The notes: a model not told the origin generated them from the sequence alone. Counted from the first letter of the stretch, positions 16,675 through 25,997 are shown. The stretch: 64,000 nucleotides of DNA from ZC4RG29 sp964521255 (GCA_964521255.1 CAZFRM010000014.1:85772-149771); one strand, 5' to 3'. Program-made: numbers and translations.

Positions 16675-17832
16675 ATGTATCATCATAAAAAACTAACCAG
16701 GCTCTTTGCCTTTGCGTTGATAATGGCCAGCCCGGTAATGGTCTCCGGGCAGCTTCTTGATAAGAAGGCAACCTCAGAAACTAAAGCTTTATACGAAAAC
16801 CTCAAAAGAATTTCTGAGCAGGGATTCTTATTCGGCCATCAGGATACAGATGCCTATGGCGTTGGATGGAGAGCGCAGGAGGGAAGATCGGATGTGAAAG
16901 ACGTCACAGGATCTTATCCCGCCGTTCATGGCTGGGATGTTGGTAAAAGCCTTGCCAATCCCATGAACATTGATAGTGTATCGTTTGATAAAATGCTGAA
17001 TTGGATAAAGCAAAATTATCAACGTGGGGGTATCAACACTATTTCATGGCACGTTGATAATCCTGTTACAAAAAATGATTCGTGGGATAAAACTCCTGCC
17101 GTGAAAGATATTTTGCCGGGAGGTAAAGTGCATGCTGAGTTTCTTAAGCAACTCGACCTTCTTGCCGGCTTCTTAAATAAGTGCAAGTCAGGGACTACTC
17201 CCATTCCCATCATCTTCAGGCCGTGGCATGAACACAACGGTGATTGGTTTTGGTGGGGAAAAGGGAATTGTACCGAAGAAGAATACATTAAGCTCTGGCG
17301 TTTTACTATTGAATATTTAAGAGACAAAAAGCAATTGCACAATTTGATTTATGCATGGTCACCTGACCGCAGCCGTACAAACCTCGACGATTTTAAAACA
17401 ACTTATTTATATGCCTATCCTGGTGATACCTATGTTGACATCTTAGGCCTGGATAACTACATGGACGTAGGTGCAAAATGGAATGAACGAACGATAGCCG
17501 AGCAACAAACCGATTTTGCAACAACCCTCAAAGCGGTTTCTACTATTGCGCAGGAGAAAAATAAAGTAGCTGCACTGACAGAGACTGGTCTGGAAGGAAT
17601 TCAAAATCCGGAATGGTTTAGAAGAGCAATCCTGGAGCCCATCAAAAAATCAGATATTAAGATCGCTTATATGCTGGTATGGCGCAATGCTAATAAAACG
17701 CACCACTATGTACCGTTCAAGGGTCACTCTGCCGAAAAAGACTTTGTGATTTTTTACGATGATCCTAAAACGTTTTTTGAAAGTGATATTCAAAACTTCT
17801 ATACACTTAACAAACCTCTCACGCGGAAATGA
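16675..17832 (+). CDS. manA: Beta-1,4-mannanase, glycoside hydrolase family 26
   Basis: A 385-residue secreted or periplasmic endo-mannanase, with a signal peptide at about 1-25 (LFAFALIMASPVMVSGQ). GH26 hydrolyses beta-1,4-mannan, often to mannobiose. The acid/base is Glu186 in FRPWHEHNGDWFWWG and the nucleophile is Glu303 in ALTETGLEG; the FGHQDTDAYGVGW and PAVHGWDVG segments are also typical. It is the first gene of a five-gene plus-strand operon and its stop overlaps the start of the symporter by 4 bp (ATGA). The order mannanase-symporter-GH130-epimerase reproduces the mannan pathway described in Bacteroides fragilis. Confidence 0.95.
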   Translation: MYHHKKLTRLFAFALIMASPVMVSGQLLDKKATSETKALYENLKRISEQGFLFGHQDTDAYGVGWRAQEGRSDVKDVTGSYPAVHGWDVGKSLANPMNIDSVSFDKMLNWIKQNYQRGGINTISWHVDNPVTKNDSWDKTPAVKDILPGGKVHAEFLKQLDLLAGFLNKCKSGTTPIPIIFRPWHEHNGDWFWWGKGNCTEEEYIKLWRFTIEYLRDKKQLHNLIYAWSPDRSRTNLDDFKTTYLYAYPGDTYVDILGLDNYMDVGAKWNERTIAEQQTDFATTLKAVSTIAQEKNKVAALTETGLEGIQNPEWFRRAILEPIKKSDIKIAYMLVWRNANKTHHYVPFKGHSAEKDFVIFYDDPKTFFESDIQNFYTLNKPLTRK

Positions 17833-19724
17833 AAATTCTTGATGTATCCATTATACTGATTTATTTACTGGCAACAGTGGTCATTGGCTTCATGCTGAAG
17901 AAGCGGGCTTCTAAAAATATTAAGAGTTACTTCTTGGGTAGCAATACCCTGCCGTGGTACATGCTTGGTTTGTCGAATGCGTCCGGTATGTTTGATATTT
18001 CGGGCACCATGTGGATGGTGACTTTATTTTTTGTGTATGGAATTAAAAGTGTTTGGGTGCCCTGGCTGTGGCCGGTATTCAACCAGATTTTCATGATGAT
18101 CTACCTTTCGGCATGGCTACGCAGGTCTAATGTACTAACAGGTGCGGAGTGGATCAAAACCAGGTTTGGAGAAGGGAAAGGGTCAACCATGTCGCACATG
18201 GTAGTGGTGGCTTTTGCGATTCTAAGTGCGCTTGGATTTTTGAGTTATGGATTTATCGGAATAGGAAAATTTATTGAAGCGTTTGTTCCCTGGAGTTTGG
18301 TGTCACCTTACGTTCCGCTCGATCTCAATCCTGAACAGGTAACTTATTTCTATGGCATTGTTTTAACTTCCATTGCAACACTCTATGTTATCCTGGGGGG
18401 AATGATGTCCATTGTATGGACGGATCTTCTTCAATTCGCCATCATGACGGTTTCCTGTTTTATCATTGGCATCATCGCCATGAATAAAGTTGATCCCGAT
18501 GTTTTGCAGACCATGGTGCCTAACGGATGGAATAACCTTTTCTTCGGTTGGGAGTTGGGATTGGATTGGTCCAACATTCTTCCTTCAGTGAATGATAAAA
18601 TTGCTGCCGATGGATTTTCTCTCTTTGGTGTCTTCTTCATGATGATGTTATTCAAAGGAATCTTCGCCAGTATGGCTGGTCCTGCGCCGAATTATGATAT
18701 GCAAAAAGTATTGGCTACAAAAAGTCCTTCTGAAGCGGCGAAGATGAGTGGATTTGTTTCCGTTGTATTGTTGTTCCCCCGGTATTTCATGATTACAGGT
18801 TTCACTGTTCTTGCTATTGTGTTTATGCAAGATCAATTTGCTGGTTCGGGTTCAAGTGTAGATTTTGAGAGAGTGTTACCATTAGCCATTAATGAGTTCG
18901 TGCCTGTGGGATTGATGGGACTATTTCTAGCAGGGTTATTGGCAGCGTTCATGTCAACCTTCGCATCAACAGTAAATGCAGCGCCGGCCTATTTGATCAA
19001 CGATATTTATTTGAAGTACATTAACCCTGACGCAGATCGGAAAAAACTTATTAACTACAGTTACCTGATATCACTGCTTGTTGTTGTTGTGAGTACCGTG
19101 ATCGGAATGGTGGTCATGGACATTAATAGTGTAATACAATGGATTGTATCAGCATTGTATGGTGGTTATATCGCTGCCAATGTTTTGAAGTGGCATTGGT
19201 GGAGATTTAACGGACATGGTTATTTCTGGGGAATGGCTTCCGGAATTATTGCCTCTATGATCTTTCCACAGATTTTTGCGAGTGTGCTTCCGTTATATTA
19301 TTTCCCCATCACATTACTGGTTTCATTTTTAGGATGTATCGCCGGTACATATGCAGCGCCAGCCACCGATGAAAGTGTTTTAAAGAGTTTTTATAAATCT
19401 GTTCGCCCATGGGGTTTTTGGAAGCCTATCCGTGATAAAGTGTTGGCGGAGAATCCTTCATTCAGAGAGAACAAAAATTTTAAACGTGATATGTTCAATG
19501 TTGCTGTTGGAATTGTTTGGCAAACCACGCTTACGGTTACTCCTATATATATAATTCTAAAAGAAGAACTTCCCCTGATCACCAGCATTGGCATTTTGTT
19601 GGTCACTACATTAATCCTGAAAAAGAATTGGTATGATCATTTGAAAAAAGAGGACGAAGGAACTGTCCCATTAAATGAACAAACTCAACCTGTCGTACCT
19701 TCGAAAAATGTTGAGACCGTTTGA
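17829..19724 (+). CDS. Sodium:solute symporter, probable mannobiose/manno-oligosaccharide importer
   Basis: A 631-residue SSS-family (SLC5-like) inner-membrane protein with about 13-14 hydrophobic helices. Characteristic segments are the opening VSIILIYLLATVVIGFMLKKR, the unwound first helix region SNASGMFDISGTMWM, and GLFLAGLLAAFMSTFASTVNAAPAY, the sodium-site helix. It is translationally coupled to the mannanase (4-bp overlap) and precedes the intracellular GH130 enzyme, so uptake of mannobiose is the natural assignment. Substrate specificity comes from context only. The extended C-terminal part beyond residue 540 adds further helices and a charged tail. Confidence 0.88.
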   Translation: MKILDVSIILIYLLATVVIGFMLKKRASKNIKSYFLGSNTLPWYMLGLSNASGMFDISGTMWMVTLFFVYGIKSVWVPWLWPVFNQIFMMIYLSAWLRRSNVLTGAEWIKTRFGEGKGSTMSHMVVVAFAILSALGFLSYGFIGIGKFIEAFVPWSLVSPYVPLDLNPEQVTYFYGIVLTSIATLYVILGGMMSIVWTDLLQFAIMTVSCFIIGIIAMNKVDPDVLQTMVPNGWNNLFFGWELGLDWSNILPSVNDKIAADGFSLFGVFFMMMLFKGIFASMAGPAPNYDMQKVLATKSPSEAAKMSGFVSVVLLFPRYFMITGFTVLAIVFMQDQFAGSGSSVDFERVLPLAINEFVPVGLMGLFLAGLLAAFMSTFASTVNAAPAYLINDIYLKYINPDADRKKLINYSYLISLLVVVVSTVIGMVVMDINSVIQWIVSALYGGYIAANVLKWHWWRFNGHGYFWGMASGIIASMIFPQIFASVLPLYYFPITLLVSFLGCIAGTYAAPATDESVLKSFYKSVRPWGFWKPIRDKVLAENPSFRENKNFKRDMFNVAVGIVWQTTLTVTPIYIILKEELPLITSIGILLVTTLILKKNWYDHLKKEDEGTVPLNEQTQPVVPSKNVETV

Positions 19725-19827
19725 ATTTGCTTAAGGAACAATAATTTTGTCCTCTTAAGTAGCCCTGGAATGTATTAAACCCTTTTTGAATTCAAAATGA
19801 AATTGAAATATTGAACGTATAGAATTT

Positions 19828-21009
19828 ATGCAGCACATTGAAAAAGTTAAACAGCTCTTCAGTAATCACGAAAAATTAATTACCCGAAAAAACGAACCGT
19901 TCCAGGAAAGCAACGGCATTTATCAACGCTTCAGGTATCCTGTCCTTACCGCAGCGCATACCCCTGTGTTTTGGCGCTACGACCTTGATCCTGTAACAAA
20001 TCCATTCTTAATGGAACGGCTTGGAATGAATGCGGCATTTAATTCCGGTGCAATGGAGTGGAATGGGAAAATAGTGTTGGCAGTTCGCGCTGAGGGTGTA
20101 GATCGTAAATCATTTTTTGCAATAGCTGAAAGTGAAAATGGAATTGACAATTTTCGTTTCTGGGATTTTCCAATCATAATGCCTGAAACCGAAATACCGG
20201 ATACGAATGTTTATGACATGCGCTTTACTAAACACGAGGACGGCTGGATTTATGGATTGTTCTGCACAGAAAGAAGAGATCCTAACGCTCCGGACTTCGA
20301 CCAGTCGGCGGCCAGTGCGCAATGCGGAATAGCAAGAACAAAAGATCTGGTGAAATGGGAACGCCTTACGGATTTAATTACGCGCGGAGGGCAACAACGG
20401 AACGTCGTTCTTCACCCGGAATTCATCAATGGAAAATACGCTATGTACACCCGTCCCCAGGATGGATTTATCGATGCCGGTAAAGGTGGCGGTATTGGCT
20501 GGGGATTGTGTGATAATATGGAGAAAGCGATCATCAACGACGAAAAGATTATCGAACCGAAGATGTATCACACCATTAAAGAAGTAAAGAACGGTCAGGG
20601 ACCTGCACCCATTAAAACAACGAAAGGATGGTTGCATCTTGCACATGGCGTGCGAAATACTGCAGCAGGCCTGCGTTATGTATTGTATATGTTTATGACC
20701 GATCTGAAAGATCCATCAAAGGTGATTCACCGTCCCGGTGGTCATTTCATTGCACCGGAAGGTGACGAACGTGTTGGAGATGTTTCCAACGTTACATTCT
20801 CCAATGGTTGGGTGGCAAAAGCGAATGGTGATGTATTTATTTACTATGGATCATCTGATACACGCATGCATGTTGCTACAACAACTGTTGATAAACTGGT
20901 CGACTATTGTATAAATACACCCGAAGATGATTTCCGCTCTGCGGCCAGCGTGGCTGTGAGAAGTAAAATGATCGGAAAAAACCTGGAGTGGATGAAAAAG
21001 AATTTGTGA
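19828..21009 (+). CDS. 4-O-beta-D-mannosyl-D-glucose phosphorylase, GH130
   Basis: A 393-residue cytoplasmic phosphorylase that converts mannosyl-glucose plus phosphate to mannose 1-phosphate and glucose. GH130 subfamily 1 signatures: FNSGAMEWNGKIVLAVRAEG, TNVYDMRFTKHEDGW with the proton-donor Asp130 (Asp131 in the B. fragilis enzyme), GGQQRNVVLHPEFINGKYAMYTRPQD with phosphate-binding residues, and KGWLHLAHGVRNTAAGLRY. The length is close to that of the B. fragilis enzyme (about 390). The substrate comes from the next gene's product, cellobiose 2-epimerase, acting on mannobiose. Confidence 0.94.
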   Translation: MQHIEKVKQLFSNHEKLITRKNEPFQESNGIYQRFRYPVLTAAHTPVFWRYDLDPVTNPFLMERLGMNAAFNSGAMEWNGKIVLAVRAEGVDRKSFFAIAESENGIDNFRFWDFPIIMPETEIPDTNVYDMRFTKHEDGWIYGLFCTERRDPNAPDFDQSAASAQCGIARTKDLVKWERLTDLITRGGQQRNVVLHPEFINGKYAMYTRPQDGFIDAGKGGGIGWGLCDNMEKAIINDEKIIEPKMYHTIKEVKNGQGPAPIKTTKGWLHLAHGVRNTAAGLRYVLYMFMTDLKDPSKVIHRPGGHFIAPEGDERVGDVSNVTFSNGWVAKANGDVFIYYGSSDTRMHVATTTVDKLVDYCINTPEDDFRSAASVAVRSKMIGKNLEWMKKNL

Positions 21010-21021
21010 TTCAGAAAATTC

Positions 21022-22221
21022 ATGGAGGCAAAAACGAAGTCACAATTGGTTCCGGTTGACGAACTGCTGAAGGAACTGAAGGAAAACATTTTTCCATACT
21101 GGATAAACAAAATGGTTGATCCCGAGTATGGAGGCTTCTATGGAAAACGCGATGGTCATGATGTATTGGAAAAGAATGCCCCAAAAGCAATCATTCTGAA
21201 CACGCGTATCCTCTGGACTTTCTCCAAAGCTGCCAGAACTTTTAACGATCCGACGTATTTTCAAGTGGCTGACAGGGCCTATCATTATATCATTCATCAC
21301 TTTATTGATAAAGTCAACGGTGGTGTTTTCTGGATGGTTGACTATCAGGGTAACCCACTTCAAAGTAAGAAGCAGGTATATGCGCAGGCATTTGCTCTTT
21401 ACGCTTTTACGGAATATTACCTTGCGACCAAAAATGAAGAGAGTTTGAAAGAGGCGATAAAGTTCTTTCATCTCATCGAACGATACAGCTTTGATGCAAA
21501 AGAAAATGGCTACTTTGAAGCTTTTGATGAGCGGTGGAATTTACTGGAAGACTTACGTCTTAGTGATAAAGATGCAAACGCGAAGAAGACGATGAACACC
21601 CATCTCCATGTGTTGGAAGCTTACACTGTTCTTTATCAGGCGTGGAAAGATGACTATCTCGGTAAGCAATTGTATAATCTCATTAAGATTTTTCAGGAAA
21701 AGATCATTAACAAAAATTTTCAGTACGATTTATTTTTTGATGAGCACTGGAAGTTGCAATCAACAAAGACTTCGTTTGGTCACGATATAGAAGGTAGCTG
21801 GTTACTATGTGAAGCTGCATATAGTCTGGGTGATGAAAGTCTCATCAAGGAAATTCAGGCGTTAGCGATCAGGACAGTAGATAAAACTATTGCCGATGGT
21901 CTTGATAAGGATGGCGGACTCATGAATGAAGTGGAACCGGGTGAGTTTCTTGATGGCGATAAGCACTGGTGGCCTCAAGTCGAGGCTATGGTTGGGTTGG
22001 TGAATGCCTGGCAAATTACCAATGATAAAAAATATTTAGAGAAGACGAATGAGGTTTGGTCTTTCATTAAAAATAATCTCATTGATCATGAACATGGTGA
22101 ATGGCATTGGATGGTACATCGAAACGGCGAGGTGAATTACAAGGAAGAAAAAGCGGGGCCATGGAAGTGTCCGTATCACAATGGGAGAGGATTGATTGAA
22201 GTTTATAAAAGATTGTCGTAG
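21022..22221 (+). CDS. Cellobiose 2-epimerase (mannobiose 2-epimerase), AGE superfamily
   Basis: A 399-residue (alpha/alpha)6-barrel epimerase that inverts C2 of the reducing sugar, turning mannobiose into mannosyl-glucose for the GH130 enzyme. Catalytic-histidine segments are visible: NTHLHVLEAYT, FGHDIEGSWLL and HWWPQVEAMVGL, plus the conserved YGGFYGKRDG and GPWKCPYHNGRGLIEV ends. The first ATG after the GH130 stop (12 bp) gives MEAKTKSQL. Size and motifs match characterised cellobiose 2-epimerases of Bacteroidota. Confidence 0.93.
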   Translation: MEAKTKSQLVPVDELLKELKENIFPYWINKMVDPEYGGFYGKRDGHDVLEKNAPKAIILNTRILWTFSKAARTFNDPTYFQVADRAYHYIIHHFIDKVNGGVFWMVDYQGNPLQSKKQVYAQAFALYAFTEYYLATKNEESLKEAIKFFHLIERYSFDAKENGYFEAFDERWNLLEDLRLSDKDANAKKTMNTHLHVLEAYTVLYQAWKDDYLGKQLYNLIKIFQEKIINKNFQYDLFFDEHWKLQSTKTSFGHDIEGSWLLCEAAYSLGDESLIKEIQALAIRTVDKTIADGLDKDGGLMNEVEPGEFLDGDKHWWPQVEAMVGLVNAWQITNDKKYLEKTNEVWSFIKNNLIDHEHGEWHWMVHRNGEVNYKEEKAGPWKCPYHNGRGLIEVYKRLS

Positions 22222-22256
22222 CATTTTTTTTACACTGATTGTGTCATGCGATCCCA

Positions 22257-22343
22257 TCAGGAGGCACCTACAGAGCCGGATAAATCGTATTTGTCTCCGG
22301 AAAAAATAACGTAGGTGAATTGTCTCCGTTAGGAGCCTCCTGA
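22257..22343. repeat. Imperfect inverted repeat TCAGGAGGC / GCCTCCTGA
   Basis: TCAGGAGGCACCTAC (22257-22271) faces GTTAGGAGCCTCCTGA (about 22328-22343), with an internal GTAGGTG and two TGTCTCCG blocks. The outer arms are perfect over 9 bp and continue with mismatches. The element lies between the epimerase and the cupin gene and resembles a dispersed intergenic palindrome. Confidence 0.6.
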
Positions 22344-22378
22344 AAACTTTGTTTAATTTGCACCTTACCCAAACTAAT

Positions 22379-22897
22379 ATGAATCTGGATTTCGCTGTTA
22401 ATGCTGATAAGCAGGAAGTTTTTAAATCAATTGAAAAGTATTTGTCATCGTTAAGTCTTTCCTCAGTAGCGAAAGATTTCGATCGCCCATGGGGGGGATT
22501 TTTTGTTATTGATGAAAAGCAGGCCAAAGAATTTGCTTCTATCTTTTTTCCGGATCGTGAGTTTTCTTCCATTCAACTCAACCGTAAACTCAGCCCGAAA
22601 ATTTTAATCGTTCAACCCAACAAAAGATTATCATGGCAATACCATCATCGCCGTTCGGAAATTTGGAAAGTGATTGGCGGAAAAACTGGTGTCATAACCA
22701 GTGAAACAGATGCCGAAGGTCCGCTTCAAATATTGTCAATCGGAAATGTTATTGAATTAAAGCAAGGTCAACGCCATCGCCTTGTTGGTTTAGAAAGTAC
22801 CTGGGGTATCATCGCCGAGATCTGGCAACATACCGATACTGAACAACCTTCGGATGAAAATGATATTGTAAGGGTGCAGGATGATTTTGGAAGATAG
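22379..22897 (+). CDS. Cupin-fold sugar-phosphate isomerase-like protein (type II mannose-6-phosphate isomerase related)
   Basis: A 172-residue single-cupin protein. Seen: FDRPWGGFFVID, KILIVQPNKRLSWQYHHRRSEIWKVIGG with the His-His-x-x-x-Glu metal pattern, and KQGQRHRLVGLESTWGIIAEIW. This is the arrangement of the mannose-6-phosphate isomerase domain found in type II PMI/GMP enzymes. A role in feeding mannose 6-phosphate into glycolysis would complete the mannan operon, but related proteins are often annotated phosphoheptose isomerase. The start is the ATG at 22379; a TTG 30 bp upstream is less likely. Confidence 0.72.
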   Translation: MNLDFAVNADKQEVFKSIEKYLSSLSLSSVAKDFDRPWGGFFVIDEKQAKEFASIFFPDREFSSIQLNRKLSPKILIVQPNKRLSWQYHHRRSEIWKVIGGKTGVITSETDAEGPLQILSIGNVIELKQGQRHRLVGLESTWGIIAEIWQHTDTEQPSDENDIVRVQDDFGR

Positions 22898-22898
22898 A

Positions 22899-22960
22899 TG
22901 CCGCTGAGGCACTGAAGCACTGAGAAATTATTTTTCAGTGCCTCTGTACCTCAGTGGCAA
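22899..22960. repeat. Palindromic repeat, GCCACTGAGGCAC family, copy 1
   Basis: The left arm TGCCGCTGAGGCACTGAAG pairs with a right arm ending CCTCAGTGGCAA. It starts 2 bp after the cupin stop. The same design recurs at 23389-23448, 23476-23537 and 37276-37333. Confidence 0.85.
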
Positions 22961-22986
22961 GACTGCATTTAACGTTAATCTATTAT

Positions 22987-23385
22987 ATGGAAAGAAAAAA
23001 GTACGACCCCTCTCTCTACCCTTTTCAGGATCAAACTGAAACTATTATTCTTAAAGGAATTGAAATACACAAAACGCTTGGCGCTGGGTTTCTGGAGATT
23101 GTTTACAAAGATGCATTTGAATATGAGTTCAAGAGTGACTCAATATTTTATGAAAGAGAGAAGGAATATAGGATTACTTATAAAGGTGTTTGTCTGCCCC
23201 ATCGCTTTTATGCCGACTTTGTGATATTTGGAAATATTATTCTTGAGATAAAGGCGAAAGAAGGCGGCATTGCTGAAGAAGATTATGCACAAACGTTAAA
23301 CTACATTCGCTGCGCCGGGTGCAAAGTAGGTTTGATTCTGAACTTTGGAAAGTCAAGACTTGAAATAAAAAGAGTCGTTTTTTGA
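22987..23385 (+). CDS. GxxExxY protein (PD-(D/E)XK nuclease-like superfamily)
   Basis: A 132-residue protein with the name-giving motif GFLEIVY (in LGAGFLEIVYKDAF) and a nuclease-fold active-site pattern YADFVIFGNIILEIKAKE (Asp ... Glu-x-Lys). It ends with the ILNFGKSRLEIKRVVF segment common to the family. Function is unknown; it is classed with PD-(D/E)XK enzymes (PDDEXK_3). I chose the ATG at 22987 (MERKKYDP), since the upstream extension reads through a palindromic repeat. It is enclosed by three copies of one palindromic repeat, and the last codons with stop have been duplicated together with the downstream copy. Confidence 0.85.
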   Translation: MERKKYDPSLYPFQDQTETIILKGIEIHKTLGAGFLEIVYKDAFEYEFKSDSIFYEREKEYRITYKGVCLPHRFYADFVIFGNIILEIKAKEGGIAEEDYAQTLNYIRCAGCKVGLILNFGKSRLEIKRVVF

Positions 23386-23388
23386 AAA

Positions 23389-23448
23389 TGCCACTGTGGC
23401 ACAGAAGCACTGAAAAAATATTTCTGTGTCTCAGTACTCCAGCGGCAA
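23389..23448. repeat. Palindromic repeat, GCCACTGAGGCAC family, copy 2
   Basis: TGCCACTGTGGCACAGAAG pairs with a right arm ending CTCCAGCGGCAA. It lies 3 bp after the GxxExxY stop. It is one half of a tandem duplication of about 87 bp (23371-23457 and 23458-23545) that also includes the last codons and stop of the GxxExxY gene. Confidence 0.85.
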
Positions 23449-23475
23449 TTTTTATAAAGAGTTGTTTTTTGAAAA

Positions 23476-23537
23476 TGCTACTGGAGGCACAGAAGCACTG
23501 AAAAAATATTTTCTGTGTCTCAGAGCTTCAGTGGCAA
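23476..23537. repeat. Palindromic repeat, GCCACTGAGGCAC family, copy 3
   Basis: TGCTACTGGAGGCACAGAAG pairs with a right arm ending CTTCAGTGGCAA. The preceding 18 bp (AGAGTTGTTTTTTGAAAA) repeat the sequence that precedes copy 2 with one change. The element ends just before the stop codon of the convergent permease gene at 23541. Confidence 0.85.
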
Positions 23538-23540
23538 TTT

Positions 23541-25997
23541 TTATTCATACTTCAATGACTTCACCGGATTTGACAATGCTGTTCTGAGTGATTGAGCACA
23601 AACTATTAGAATGGTGGTGATGAAGAGAACGATAACAGGTACAATAAACATCCACCATTGTAAACGAATATGGTAAGCAAAATTATCCAGCCAGTAATCA
23701 GCAGTATAGTAAGCTAATGGACTTGCTATCAAAGATGCTATCATCATCAAGATGGCGTATTCACGCGACAACAAAATAAGAATGTTCGAAGCAGAAGCAC
23801 CTAAAACTTTTCGTATACCAATTTCCTTAATTCGTTTGGATACGTTCAATGAGACAAGTCCAAGTACACCGGTAAGTACAATGATAAGCATCAGGACGGT
23901 AGCTATTGTAGAAGCCCTCTTTAGTTGTAATTCAGTAGCATAAAACATTTGTAATCTTTCATCCGCGAAGGTATAGTCGAACGGATCATCCGGAAAAACT
24001 TTTTTCCAGATTTGTTCAACTTCTTTGACGGAAGCAACAAGGTTTCCCGGCTCAAGCTTAAAGGAAAAATAACGATAGGCTTGAAATTCCTCTGTATGCA
24101 TAAATACAACGGGCTTAACCGGTTCATGTAATGATTCATAATTAAAGTCTTCTACAATTCCACCGATTGTGAAAACATTAATACTATCACCTTGAAATTT
24201 CACCTTGTCACCAAGATCGACAGACAAAGCCTTTTGTGCGGTACGATTAATTACCAGTTTGTTGAGTTGTGAACTCGCTAAGAATTCACCTTCGGCTAAT
24301 TTAATTTCAAATACCTTCAAATAGTCTTCATCGGCACTGGTGAGGGATACCCTGGTGCCTTCTTCAGGTGATGTTTCCAAACGATAGACTTGCAAGTCAA
24401 CAGGACTAAAATTCCACCCTGGTGCGCCCCAGGATAAAGAAACATCTCTAATCTTTGGTGAGTGGAGAAACTCTTGTTTCGCTGATTCCATTTTTTGAAA
24501 CCCTTGTTCGTCAAATAACCGGGGAACGGAAGTAACAATGAGAACGGAAGATTTGTCGAACCCTAAATCTTTTTCCAAAAAGAACGATACTTGTTTAGAG
24601 AGAATAATTGCTCCAATAAAAATAAAAATGGTGATAAGAAATTGTGTGGTAATGAGGCCCCTTGAAAAATGGGCAGTACCTTTCACTGATTTGAATTTTC
24701 CTTTTAGTGAGTCGATGGCTTTTGCGGAAGATTGATACAGCGCTGGATATAAACCTGCAAATAGTCCAATCAATAATATTCCCATTGCAATCCATGTCCA
24801 GATCATTTGATCAAATTGTATTATTGATGGATATGTCGAATTCAATACTTTTTCAAAGTAATGATGGAGAAATTCATAGCTGATTAAGGCAAGAACACCA
24901 GCGACGATGCTATACATCACGGATTCCAACAGAAATTGAATAAACACCTGATTCTTCACTCCGCCAATTACCTTGCGTACACCTACCTCTTTTAATCTGG
25001 AGAATGAACTGGCAATGGAGATATTAATGAAATTGGTAACGGCTAATGATAAAATGAAAACAACCACAACAATTAGTGAAACAATCAGTTTTTTTACAAC
25101 GCCATGGTTTGTAATGAGATAATAATCTTTGAGGGAATTAAGTTCTACGTTTCTGTTCTCTGCAACGACAGGAGCATTTTCTTTCAATAATTTATTGAGT
25201 ATAGTCCTGGCTTCTTCAGGATTGCCCTGTGGAGAGAGTTTAACATAGGAAATAATATCGGTTGCCCATGTGTTGGGATCGGTTTGTGAGAAGAAATCCC
25301 TGATGTTTTCTAAGGATAAGAAAACCTGAGCATCCATGTTCATAAAATCAGAAACCGAATTTTTATCCTGAGGCTCTGCTACAACCGCGGTGATTTTATA
25401 GTCCTTTCTTCCTTGTTGTTCGGTTGAAACGGAGAGGGTTTCACCTACTACATCTGTCGTTGCAAAATATTGTCGTGCAATTTTGTCTGTAATCACTATT
25501 GAATTGGGAGCATCCAGTGGAGTTTTACCATCACCATGTAAAACAGAAAATCCAAAAATCTCAATAAAGGAAGGATCACCCACCATACTTTGAATCCTGA
25601 AATGCTTGTCATCTTTAGAGATGGTAATGTTCCGGTCGAAAAAGCGATAGTAATTTTCAAACGTTGTTGGATACCGGTCTATCGCAGTTTTTGCGAGTAG
25701 CCCGGGGACAAACCATTCGAAATTTCCGCGATCAGTTTTGTATTTGCTTTGTAGCAGGTAAAGTCTGTCAATATCTTTCAGGTCCTGGTTGACTTGTAAT
25801 TCACCATGAATAAAGACACCGATCAACAGTGCGAATGTAATGCCTACTGCGAGGCACAAAATATTGACGGATGAGTAGAATTTTCTTCTTACGAAATTTC
25901 TATACATGATGGTGAAATAATTCCTTAGCATATACAAATGGTTTAATTCAATTGAGATTTTTTTTCGTAACACTATTCCCGGCCTGAAGAAGCGCAT
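23541..25997 (-). CDS. FtsX-type ABC permease, 5'-truncated paralogue
   Basis: A MacB/FtsX-like transporter permease with two FtsX domains: an N-terminal helix plus periplasmic MacB_PCD-like region, helices around LAVTNFINISIASSFSRLKEVGVRKVIGG, then a second copy ending NVSKRIKEIGIRKVLGAS and LSNPVKSLKYE. Unlike its paralogues it lacks most of the N-terminal prefix module. The frame upstream still shows RKAKRSLIWNAMRFFRPG, but a TAA stop (near 26060) and lost similarity cut off the CPxxLLEEIEGDL part. I set the start at ATG 25997 (MRFFRPGIVL); MLRNYFTIM at 25931 would give the bare permease. Probably still a full transporter core. Confidence 0.75.
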   Translation of the reverse strand: MRFFRPGIVLRKKISIELNHLYMLRNYFTIMYRNFVRRKFYSSVNILCLAVGITFALLIGVFIHGELQVNQDLKDIDRLYLLQSKYKTDRGNFEWFVPGLLAKTAIDRYPTTFENYYRFFDRNITISKDDKHFRIQSMVGDPSFIEIFGFSVLHGDGKTPLDAPNSIVITDKIARQYFATTDVVGETLSVSTEQQGRKDYKITAVVAEPQDKNSVSDFMNMDAQVFLSLENIRDFFSQTDPNTWATDIISYVKLSPQGNPEEARTILNKLLKENAPVVAENRNVELNSLKDYYLITNHGVVKKLIVSLIVVVVFILSLAVTNFINISIASSFSRLKEVGVRKVIGGVKNQVFIQFLLESVMYSIVAGVLALISYEFLHHYFEKVLNSTYPSIIQFDQMIWTWIAMGILLIGLFAGLYPALYQSSAKAIDSLKGKFKSVKGTAHFSRGLITTQFLITIFIFIGAIILSKQVSFFLEKDLGFDKSSVLIVTSVPRLFDEQGFQKMESAKQEFLHSPKIRDVSLSWGAPGWNFSPVDLQVYRLETSPEEGTRVSLTSADEDYLKVFEIKLAEGEFLASSQLNKLVINRTAQKALSVDLGDKVKFQGDSINVFTIGGIVEDFNYESLHEPVKPVVFMHTEEFQAYRYFSFKLEPGNLVASVKEVEQIWKKVFPDDPFDYTFADERLQMFYATELQLKRASTIATVLMLIIVLTGVLGLVSLNVSKRIKEIGIRKVLGASASNILILLSREYAILMMIASLIASPLAYYTADYWLDNFAYHIRLQWWMFIVPVIVLFITTILIVCAQSLRTALSNPVKSLKYE

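Noticed and set aside
22036..22572. Minus-strand open frame of 178 codons
   Set aside because: It spans the epimerase end, a palindrome and the cupin start, all better explained on the plus strand; no family features.
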